From G963664115 sp965263045 (GTDB lineage Bacteria > Acidobacteriota > Terriglobia > 20CM-2-55-15), in NCBI GenBank assembly GCA_965263045.1, contig CBDHGK010000041.1, positions 4,650,001 through 4,714,000 of the forward strand: 64,000 nucleotides of DNA, given 5' to 3'. Every line of letters starts with the position of its first letter. The first letter of the stretch is position 1. The notes under the pieces were generated by a model. That model saw only the letters and a list, made by a program, of their open reading frames with translations, searched no databases and had not been told where the DNA came from. The position numbers and the translations under genes were made by a program. This document shows positions 25,404 through 32,525 of this stretch, piece by piece.

Positions 25404-27257
25404 ACCCTGAACAAGCGTGATTGATGAGGAATTGAAAGTGGAATAACCGCCGAAGTACCCGAAATGCCCCCTCTCCGTGCGAAAAAAACCTTGGACAGAT
25501 TCTTTGGAGAAGGAGGCATTTCAGATGAACGATTATACGCGCAAGAACATGAGGAACCGCAAGCGGCGAATTGAGCGTCGGCTTGGGGATCGGAATTGGA
25601 AAGATCAGGCGAAGCCGATGCTGTCGGCGCGCAACATCCGGTACGAGATGGGAGACCGGATGAGGGGTCTGTCGGTGGGCGGCATCGGAATGATGCATCA
25701 GGTGGCGCGGCGGACCGGACTGATCGAAGCCATCGACAAGGACGTGCATGTGCTGAAGCGGCATCTGCCCTACCAGGAATCGGATCACGTGTTGAACATC
25801 GCCTACAACGCGTTGAGTGGGGGCACGTGTATGGAAGATATCGAACTGCGGCGCAATGACGAAGTGTATCTGGACGCGTTGGGAGCACAGCGGATTCCGG
25901 ATCCGACCACGGCGGGAGACTTCTGCCGGCGATTTGAGGAAGACGACGTGGAGTCGCTGATGGACACGTTCAATAAAGTGCGGCTGAAAGTCTGGCGCCA
26001 GCAGCCCGATGCGTTTTTCGAGGAAGCGGTTCTGGAGGCGGACGGGACATTGGCCCCAACCACCGGAGAATGCAAAGACGGGATGGACGTGGCCTACGAC
26101 GGGACATGGGGTTATCACCCACTGTTGATTTCGCTGGCGAACACGGCCGAACCGTTATACCTGGTGAACCGGAGCGGCAACCGGCCCTCGCATGAGGGAG
26201 CGGCCAAACGGTTCGATCAGGCAATCGCGTTGTGCCAGCGTGCGGGGTTCGATCAGATCCTGCTGCGCGGGGACACCGACTTCAGCCAGACCCGGTATTT
26301 GGATGGATGGGACGACCAGGGCGTGGGCTTCATCTTCGGCATCGACGCGATGAAAAACCTGGTGGCCCGGGCCGACCAATTGGAGCCGGACTGCTGGGCG
26401 CGCCTGGAACGTCCCGCCAAGTACGAGGTAGCCAGCCAACCCCGCCAGCGTCCCGACAAGGTCAAGGAACGGATCGTTCGGGAGCGTGACTTTGAGAATA
26501 TCCGCTTGCGGGGCGAGGATGTGGCCGAGTTTGCGTATCGGCCCGGAGCCTGCGATCGGGACTACCGCGTCGTTGTGGTGCGAAAGAATCTGTCGGTGGC
26601 CAAAGGGGAGCAGGTGTTGTTCGACGACATCCGGTACTTCTTCTACATTACCAACCGTGCGGATCCTGCGGACCAGATCGTGATGCGTGCGAATCAACGG
26701 TGCAATCAAGAGAATCTTATTGAGCAGCTCAAGAACGGCGTACACGCCTTGGGGATGCCGGTCGGGGATCAGACCAGCAACTGGGCCTACATGGTGATGG
26801 CCTCACTGGCCTGGACACTGAAGGCGTGGTTTGCGTTATTGCTGCCCGAAACCGGACGTTGGGGCCAGAAGTATCAGGCCGAGAAGCAGACCGTGCTACG
26901 CATGGAGTTCAAAACGTTCCTGAACGCCTTCATGCTCGTGCCTTGCCAGCTCGTGCGTACTGGTCGGCGCATCGTCTTCCGGCTGATGGCCTGGAACCCG
27001 TGGTTGCCAGTCTTGTTTCGTGCCGTGGATGTGTTGCGTCAACCTCTGCGATGCTGACCCGATCATGGATCTGAGCCCGGGCGGTCGAGGTCCCGGTTTC
27101 TTTCAACCCTTCAAACAGACACGGCGAGGCGGCAACTGAAACAGATACAACACGAACCGCATACCTGGAAAAAGCGATCTGGGAACGGGAGCTTATGCCT
27201 CCAATTTTACGGCCGTGAACCGGCCGTTTGTCCACTGGTTATGCGCTTGTTTTGGGT
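25404..27257 (+). mobile_element. IS1380-like insertion sequence with CTAG target duplication
   Basis: 1,854 bp. The left end reads ACCCTGAACAAGCGTGATTG and the right end, reverse-complemented, ACCCAAAACAAGCGCATAAC (12 of the first 14 match). CTAG occurs immediately outside both ends (25400-25403 and 27258-27261), giving a 4-bp target-site duplication as expected for IS1380-type elements. It carries one intact transposase gene. It sits inside the histidine kinase, opposite to the host operon's direction. Confidence 0.87.
25525..27057 (+). CDS. IS1380-family transposase
   Basis: 510-residue DDE transposase. ATG 25525 is preceded by AAGGAGG. Family blocks: LRRNDEVYLDALGAQRIPD, PTTAGDFCRRFEEDD. 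Catalytic residues are placed at LEADGTLAPTTG (first Asp), LLRGDTDFSQTRYLDGW (second Asp) and CNQENLIEQLKNGVHALGMP (Glu). The frame is full length without stops, so the element may be active. The upstream in-frame extension to 25477 runs through the IS left end and is less likely to be translated. Confidence 0.9.
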   Translation: MNDYTRKNMRNRKRRIERRLGDRNWKDQAKPMLSARNIRYEMGDRMRGLSVGGIGMMHQVARRTGLIEAIDKDVHVLKRHLPYQESDHVLNIAYNALSGGTCMEDIELRRNDEVYLDALGAQRIPDPTTAGDFCRRFEEDDVESLMDTFNKVRLKVWRQQPDAFFEEAVLEADGTLAPTTGECKDGMDVAYDGTWGYHPLLISLANTAEPLYLVNRSGNRPSHEGAAKRFDQAIALCQRAGFDQILLRGDTDFSQTRYLDGWDDQGVGFIFGIDAMKNLVARADQLEPDCWARLERPAKYEVASQPRQRPDKVKERIVRERDFENIRLRGEDVAEFAYRPGACDRDYRVVVVRKNLSVAKGEQVLFDDIRYFFYITNRADPADQIVMRANQRCNQENLIEQLKNGVHALGMPVGDQTSNWAYMVMASLAWTLKAWFALLLPETGRWGQKYQAEKQTVLRMEFKTFLNAFMLVPCQLVRTGRRIVFRLMAWNPWLPVLFRAVDVLRQPLRC

Positions 27258-27261
27258 CTAG

Positions 27262-28005
27262 ATGAGTCGCAAGGCTGTCAAGAAAGTCGGGGACCTTCAT
27301 CCCTTTGGCATCCTCGGTAAAGAATTCCCCAAGGCTGGACCGGTTGGTGAGGATTAGATCCGAGAGCCTGCGGACACTAGGGGCCTTGGATTTTCGAATA
27401 GTCTCGCGAACAATGCTCCCGGACACGTTGACGCTATTGAGGACGTTTCCAACGTTGTGGAGAATGCCGGTGGCGATCTCAGCCATACCCGCTTGTTTGG
27501 ATGCGTCGACCAGCCGCCGTTGAGCGTCTCGCAATTTGGACTGTGCAGCCTTGCGTTCGCGAATGTCGATGGCAATGTATATCAAGCCCTGGGTCTCACC
27601 ATCTTCTTCGTCGGATTGAATCCGACCTGTAGTGAGCGCGACTGGGATCTCGCCCCCGGCCTTAGTTACGCAATAGGTTTCGTTTTCGATGAGCTGATGA
27701 CCCTTACCGCCCCGAAAGCCGCCAGCTTCGGGCAGGACCCTGCGTACGTCGTGACCGACGACTTCCTCCTCGGAATAGCCCAGAAAGCTCGAGAAGCGCT
27801 TGTTGACGAGTTGAACCTCCCTATTCGCGTCCGTAACGATCAGAGCCCCAGCCATCGAACGGAGGACCTGGGTCATGAAGGTGTTGGCAGTTTCCAGGCC
27901 ACGATTGGCCTCGAACAGATCGCGGGTTTTGTTCTCGACCATGCCCTCAAGCGCTGCGATCTTTTTGTTCGCACGTGCGAGCTTTCGCTCCAGTACGTCA
28001 GACAT
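27262..28005 (-). pseudogene. 5' half of the H-NOX-associated PAS histidine kinase
   Basis: Starts 11 bp after the H-NOX stop with AGGAGG before ATG. It encodes an N-terminal coiled coil, a PAS domain (MAGALIVTDANREVQLVNKR to about residue 180) and the first DHp helix with the phosphoacceptor in GMAEIATGILHNVGNVLNSV (HNVGN type). After VPDFLDSLATHL the frame runs into the IS and stops at 27193, adding about 19 foreign residues. The missing ATPase half lies at 24819-25403. In intact form this would be the kinase that H-NOX controls. Confidence 0.88.
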
Positions 28006-28016
28006 GTCGCCTCCTG

Positions 28017-28559
28017 CTACGCAGCGAACTTCAGATCAAAATCGCAGGAGCCTGCGCCATCGTGCATGCATTGCGTCTGACTGTGTTCAATGGTGGTCTT
28101 GTAGTGCGCTGCCACTCCATCAAGGAGCCCCTCCATCAGATGGCACATCTGACGGTCCGAGGTGTATTTAATTACAAGTCGATCCGGCGCCGTGTTCTCG
28201 TAGCCGAACGATGGGGTGACGGCGTCTTTGAACAGCTTCCGAACTTCGACGTGGATGACGTCCTCCACAGACATCAGGAAACTCTTCGGATGAGTGTGCC
28301 CATCTACAAACTTGGGAAACTTCTCAACCAGCTTGGGCAGCATGAATTTGCCGAATGCTCGCAAGGCGTCCGGACCGTCGACTCCGAAACGTTCGCACGC
28401 CTTGGTCACGAGTGCGATCATGTCCGCATCGGGGTAGCTCTCAGGACCAACGTAACCGTCTTGATGTACCGGACAGGCTTTAAGCAGCGCCTCATACGCC
28501 TCGTCACCCCAGCCCTCGCAAATAAAGTCTTCAAAAATGTTAAACACAACGCCTTTCAT
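28017..28559 (-). CDS. H-NOX heme nitric-oxide sensor protein
   Basis: 180-residue heme NO/O2-binding protein. ATG 28559 gives MKGVVFNIFEDFICEGWGDE with AAAGGAG eight bases upstream. Hallmarks are in the expected positions: proximal heme ligand His103 (VIHVEVRKL), conserved Pro116 (AVTPSFGY) and the heme-propionate motif Y132-S134-R136 (YTSDR). Stand-alone bacterial H-NOX proteins bind NO and inhibit a partner kinase encoded next to them. The next gene downstream is exactly such a kinase, but interrupted. H-NOX itself looks intact. Confidence 0.95.
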   Translation of the reverse strand: MKGVVFNIFEDFICEGWGDEAYEALLKACPVHQDGYVGPESYPDADMIALVTKACERFGVDGPDALRAFGKFMLPKLVEKFPKFVDGHTHPKSFLMSVEDVIHVEVRKLFKDAVTPSFGYENTAPDRLVIKYTSDRQMCHLMEGLLDGVAAHYKTTIEHSQTQCMHDGAGSCDFDLKFAA

Positions 28560-29094
28560 GACGATCTCCTTTCGCCCGACATAGTTTCCGGGCACATCGT
28601 GTTGTTCGCTTGTCCGACTCGGCCGCTGTTCGCCAGGAGCTCTGCTGTACAGCACTCGCTTTCGATCCGCTCGTTGAAGTCCACGGCGTCAACTGATTTT
28701 TAGTGCAGCGAATCAAGGGCGACTTACGCTGGTGTGGCGGAGAGAATCCGATAGCTTTCCGCCGAAGGATCGAGCGACAGGCGTCGACTACTTCGGGTTC
28801 GTGGTCGAGCAGCAGCAGCGATACCCAGGTTCTGGGATCGCGCACTAATATGGCGGCAGTGTGCATCATTGGTGCGCGTCCTCACCTCCTGTATCGGCGG
28901 TCCCAGCGAGAGCTTTATGGGGATGGACGGCAATTGTTTCGATGCTCTTTGACCAGGAGGAACCTCAGCAAGTCCCGATGACTCATCGACCGGCATATCG
29001 TGACCGCAACAATGTCGAGGTGGTTGGTCTTCCAGCTCCAGGCAAAGAATTCGTACGCTGACCTTCTCACCGGTCAGGCCGACGGCTTCGGTTT
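28560..29094. other. Non-coding region upstream of the H-NOX operon
   Basis: 535 bp that should contain the operon promoter. I see no strong sigma70 or sigma54 consensus. A leftward receiver-domain fragment lies at 28708-28869. The rest shows no recognisable gene on either strand. Confidence 0.4.
28708..28869 (-). pseudogene. Receiver-domain remnant
   Basis: The translation contains SLLLLDHEPEVVDACRSILR, which resembles the first strand and helix of a response-regulator receiver (usually VLxVDDEPEVxxxLxxxL), then degenerates. No phospho-acceptor aspartate follows. It could be a relic of one more regulator at the head of this signalling locus. Short, so weakly supported. Confidence 0.27.
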
Positions 29095-29332
29095 AGCAGC
29101 CCGTGGCAGAAGTCTCGCGGGCCGCGCGCAGGGGTATTCGGATTGCAGGCGCGAAGTGAGGAGCGGCCACCGAGGTTTGAAACCGAGGCCGCAGGCGCCG
29201 TCTTCTCATCGTGACCGACGAACGACAAAGCCTGTGGGGCGCCTGCAGCCTCCGCTTGAAACGTCGGTGGGCCCCCTGCGCCCAAGGGGTTACGGCGAAA
29301 CGGGGCCCGCGAGACTTCTGCCACGGGCTGCT
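29095..29332. repeat. Palindrome-bounded repeat, family A, copy 1
   Basis: 238 bp bounded by a perfect 29-bp inverted repeat (AGCAGCCCGTGGCAGAAGTC begins the left arm at 29095; right arm 29304-29332). The inside holds a core (29151-29200, with GGCCACCGAGGTTTGA) and a second block (about 29276-29308, with GAAACGGGGCC) that are both conserved, in reverse orientation, in the 41346-43145 element. No convincing protein is encoded; open frames here are by-products of the GC-rich repeat. Confidence 0.8.
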
Positions 29333-29464
29333 GGGCCCGGGTTTCTCACGTCTTGTCTGCTGCAGCGCTGGATCCATCCGCCAATACTGCGTGGCGCTGG
29401 ATCGGACGCCTCGACATAGTGTCAAGTACACCTACGGCGCCATCCCGGCGCGCACTTTGTCTTG

Positions 29465-29515
29465 GCGGCGTGTCTTTTCAACCAGGCCATCGAGTGGCCT
29501 GGCGGGCTTCGCGAC
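29465..29515. repeat. Dispersed repeat family C, copy 1
   Basis: About 50 bp (core CCATCGAGTGGCCTGGCGGG) that match 59157-59206 at roughly four of five positions. The AGGCCA...TGGCCT part can fold into a small hairpin. It overlaps the end of the Y1-transposase relic. Confidence 0.6.
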
Positions 29516-29645
29516 GACAATTCATGAGAAGTGCGGTCGAGCTGTCGCGGTCTTGCGATTCGGAGAGGATTCGTCGTCGGCCTATGCCACGTTGGGTCAA
29601 ATGATGCGCGGTCACTGGAACCACGATTCGGGCGTTGCGGGGCAT
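29478..29645 (-). pseudogene. Remnant of a Y1 (REP-associated/IS200-like) transposase
   Basis: ATG 29645 gives MPRNARIVVPVTAHHLTQRG, the typical N-terminus of REP-associated tyrosine transposases (PRxARIVVPxxPHHVTQRG) including the HxH-equivalent histidine pair. Homology is lost about 25 residues later and the frame stops at 29478, with no catalytic tyrosine. Such enzymes mobilise palindromic REP sequences, and this region contains several palindromic families. Confidence 0.6.
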
Positions 29646-29977
29646 CGTATGGGATCCCGGAGGCGCGGCAGGGCGTTGCTTGGGGCGAGAGGAAGAGCCC
29701 CCCGTCCGGCGTAGTCGATAGTAGGGGCGTTTCAAGGGGCCGAGGAGATAGCCCGCATGGATCACCAAGCGACGCTTGATCGCGATTTTGCATGAAAGAC
29801 TCATCGGCGGACGCGAGATGGGGTGTGGGGGAGGGTCTTCGGGTGAAGCGAGAAGGTTTTGGCGACATGAAAAGGGGATTTTCGTGCTCGAGAGAGCGTG
29901 GTTGGCCGCAATCAGACACACCTCGGCTCGGACTGGATAATCAAATCGAATTCAGGGACGAAGCGGGAGCGTCGGCG
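29646..29977. other. Gene-free stretch before the second IS1380 transposase
   Basis: 332 bp. I find no gene, RNA or repeat shared with the rest of the window. It may include the left end of the neighbouring insertion sequence, but I could not identify a matching inverted repeat. Confidence 0.3.
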
Positions 29978-31393
29978 TCAGCATCGCAGTGGCATCGCCT
30001 GTAGGTTGCGCACAACGGCGGTGAAGACTTCGGCGTAGGGACAGGCTTCAGCCATCGACACCCAGACGTTGCGGACCGTGAACCGGATTCGGGCACCGAT
30101 CTTGAGCAGCTTCAGCCGGATCGTGCCGCATTGAGCCCGCGCCAGTTCGGTATTGTGGAGTCCGAGTCGGCGCAGTGCATGCATGATCATGTAGGCGGCC
30201 GAAGACAGATAGAGTCGGAGTTGATTGGCGCGCATGGTGGACGCGCTGGTGCGGTCGGCAAACAGATCCAGTTGTTGCTCTTTGATCCGGTTCTCCATGT
30301 CGCCGCGCGCACAGTAGAGATCCTCGTATAGCGCACGGGCCTCCCAACGTTCTGGTGACAGCGATGTGACGATGAATCGGGGATTGGCGCCCTTGCCCAG
30401 AACCTCCGCCTTGCCCACGACGCGCCGTTGTTGGCTCCAACTGTCTCGTGTGCGATAGCGGAAGTCCTTAAATACCCGTGCCGATTGACCGGTGGATTCG
30501 AACTCCGATTTCGCCTGAGCCATGGCTTCAGCGATATCCTTCTTGAGTCGCTCGTTCTTGGCCAATCCCACCACGTAATCCACGTGATGGGATTCACACC
30601 AGGTCAGTAAGTCATCTCTGCAGAAGCCGGAGTCTCCACGGACGATGATCGACACATCCGGCCAGCTCTTCCGGATCTGTCCGATGATGCGGGTCAGTTC
30701 CTCAACCGATCCGGCCGCGCCATCGATATTGGAGCGCCGTAATCGGGCGCACAGCAGATGCTCACCCGAGAAGATGTACAACGGCAGATAACAGTAGTTG
30801 CCGTAGTAGCCATGAAAGAATCGTCCCTCTTGTTGCCCGTGGATCGGATCGTCGGTGGCATCGAGGTCCAGAATGATTTCTTCAGGCGCCGATTCAAAGG
30901 CTGCGATGAAGGCATCGACCATCCAGCGGTCGACCTGGTCCGTATCCATCGCAATCTTCTTGTATCGCTCCTCCCCGCCGACTTCAGCCCCAGTCAACTC
31001 CAGCCGATTCAGTGTGCACTTGGCCGCCAGAGCCTTTCCCCGGTCGCTGGCCTGCCGTCGGTTGCCTCCCAGCGGATCGGCCTTATCCACCGCCACGGCC
31101 AGCATCGGATCGGTGCGTAGTTGGTCGTGATCGTTCAGGTCTTCATATCCCAGACACAGGCCATACACCCGTTGCCCAATCAATTCTTTCACCGTGTGCT
31201 CGATCAATCGCGGGTCCCGGTGATCGGCGAAACATTCGGCCAGTCCATCGATCAACCCGGTCCGTTTTTCGACCTCCCGCAACAGCAGGACACCCGCGTC
31301 GGAAGTGATCTTCCCTCCGTCGAATCGAGCCTTCACTTTTCGTTGATTAAGTCCGTGAAATTCAAACGTGGTTTGGTTACACTCTGTCGTCAT
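29978..31393 (-). CDS. IS1380-family transposase, second element
   Basis: 471-residue DDE transposase (DDE_Tnp_1 group), unrelated in detail to the 25.5-kb copy. It starts with FDGGKITSDAGVLLLREVEK and contains RLIEHTVKELIGQRVYGLCL and GYEDLNDHDQLRTDP, which are characteristic of IS1380. Likely catalytic residues: LDLDATDDPIHGQ, IIVRGDSGFCRDDLL and ARGDMENRIKEQQLD. The frame is intact. Terminal inverted repeats were not resolved; the right flank reaches a degenerate copy of the GGGACGGACACCTA repeat near 31487. Confidence 0.9.
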   Translation of the reverse strand: MTTECNQTTFEFHGLNQRKVKARFDGGKITSDAGVLLLREVEKRTGLIDGLAECFADHRDPRLIEHTVKELIGQRVYGLCLGYEDLNDHDQLRTDPMLAVAVDKADPLGGNRRQASDRGKALAAKCTLNRLELTGAEVGGEERYKKIAMDTDQVDRWMVDAFIAAFESAPEEIILDLDATDDPIHGQQEGRFFHGYYGNYCYLPLYIFSGEHLLCARLRRSNIDGAAGSVEELTRIIGQIRKSWPDVSIIVRGDSGFCRDDLLTWCESHHVDYVVGLAKNERLKKDIAEAMAQAKSEFESTGQSARVFKDFRYRTRDSWSQQRRVVGKAEVLGKGANPRFIVTSLSPERWEARALYEDLYCARGDMENRIKEQQLDLFADRTSASTMRANQLRLYLSSAAYMIMHALRRLGLHNTELARAQCGTIRLKLLKIGARIRFTVRNVWVSMAEACPYAEVFTAVVRNLQAMPLRC

Positions 31394-31486
31394 AAGGGCC
31401 GCCTTTGTTTGGTGTCTGAAACGTTCTTGTCAAACGCTTTATGCCAAACAGGGCGGCCTTTTCTGGTCCATCTCGTGATCTATACG

Positions 31487-31565
31487 GGATAGGTGTCCCT
31501 CCCGGAATTCATGCGGCGTTGCACTGGAACTGGCTGCCAGCTATCCGTCCCGGATCCCTGCTGGA
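31487..31565. repeat. Degenerate GGGACGGACACCTA-type repeat, copy 3
   Basis: GATAGGTGTCCCTCCCGG at 31489-31506 and TATCCGTCCCGGATCC at about 31552-31567 echo the arms of copies 1 and 2, but they are mutated and no longer pair well. It lies between the IS1380 transposase and the toxin-antitoxin pair. Confidence 0.45.
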
Positions 31566-31587
31566 TGTACGGTAGTATGGTTGTTAT

Positions 31588-31869
31588 ATGGTAAAGATGA
31601 CGTTTACCTTCGACGAACGGACAGCGAGGGTCCTTCGCCGTACCGCATCAAAACTGAAGAAGCCTCAAAGCGCCATTGTGCGGGAAGCCATTCAAGACTA
31701 TGCGGACCGGGCCGACCGTCTGAGTAGCGAAGAAAGGAAGCACATGCTTCGCGTCCTCGATCGCGTGATGACGCGCACTCCGTCCAGGACGGCGGCCGAA
31801 GTTGACGCAGAGCTGTCCGAAATCCGCCAGGCGCGCCAGACAGGAGGCCGGCGGACCCGCTCGAAATGA
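31588..31869 (+). CDS. Ribbon-helix-helix antitoxin
   Basis: 93 residues. The N-terminal MTFTFDERTARVLRRTASKL and KPQSAIVREAIQDYADR form a ribbon-helix-helix (MetJ/Arc/CopG) DNA-binding motif; the C-terminal half is a charged tail suited to toxin binding. It overlaps the following PIN-domain gene by 4 bp (ATGA), the usual antitoxin-first order. As a dimer it would repress its own promoter. Confidence 0.85.
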   Translation: MVKMTFTFDERTARVLRRTASKLKKPQSAIVREAIQDYADRADRLSSEERKHMLRVLDRVMTRTPSRTAAEVDAELSEIRQARQTGGRRTRSK

Positions 31870-32264
31870 TTCACCTCGACAGTTCGATTCTGATCGACGC
31901 ACTCACCGGACCCCGGCGATCCGCCCCCCAACTCCGCCAACTGATCGAGCGTGGTGAGAGGATCCGGTTGAGCGCCATCGTCGTGTTCGAATGGCGCCAC
32001 GGGCCGCGCACAGCCGGAGAGCTTGAAGATCAGGAGGCATTGTTCCCGACCGAGGACAGTGTTGCATTCGGGTCAGGCGAAGCGCTGATCGCCTCGGATA
32101 CCTACCGAAGTGTGCCGCGTTCGCGCGGCCGCGAGATCGACATCGCTATCGCGGCCTGCGCTATCGCCCACGACGCAGAACTGTGGACGATGAACGGACG
32201 TGATTTTCACGACATCCCGAAGCTGAAACTCCTTGCATCCCGGTCACCTTCAGAGCCAGGCTGA
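31866..32264 (+). CDS. vapC: PIN-domain toxin (VapC-type)
   Basis: 132-residue putative RNase. PIN acidic residues are visible: Asp5 in MIHLDSSILIDALTG, a central glutamate in AIVVFEWRHGP, the EIDIAIAACAIAHDAELWT segment and NGRDFHDIPKL near the end. The VapC type cleaves tRNA or rRNA when the antitoxin is degraded. The pair sits directly beside an IS and repeat remnants, so acquisition by transfer is likely. Confidence 0.85.
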   Translation: MIHLDSSILIDALTGPRRSAPQLRQLIERGERIRLSAIVVFEWRHGPRTAGELEDQEALFPTEDSVAFGSGEALIASDTYRSVPRSRGREIDIAIAACAIAHDAELWTMNGRDFHDIPKLKLLASRSPSEPG

Positions 32265-32525
32265 GGGCGAACACGGAGTGGCCGGCCTGATTCAGTCTCT
32301 TCGCGGTTAGAATACGAGTGATATCTGGGGTCCATCCAACAATCACATGGTCGAGAAGCGGGGCTCCCATGGAACTGATCTGTGATTCGAGGATAAGCAG
32401 AGATCGGAGTAAAACTCTAAGATTTGTTCAGCCTGACGCGGGAAGAGTTATCCCGGGGTACCCTGTGAGAGGAGGGAATCAGTTCTTAGCTACGCCTCCG
32501 TCCTCCTGCCGTCGGGAAGTCTTGA

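Noticed and set aside
29067..29431. Overlapping open frames on both strands near 29.1-29.4 kb
   Set aside because: They are readings of the family A repeat; codon patterns are not protein-like and the frames differ between copies.
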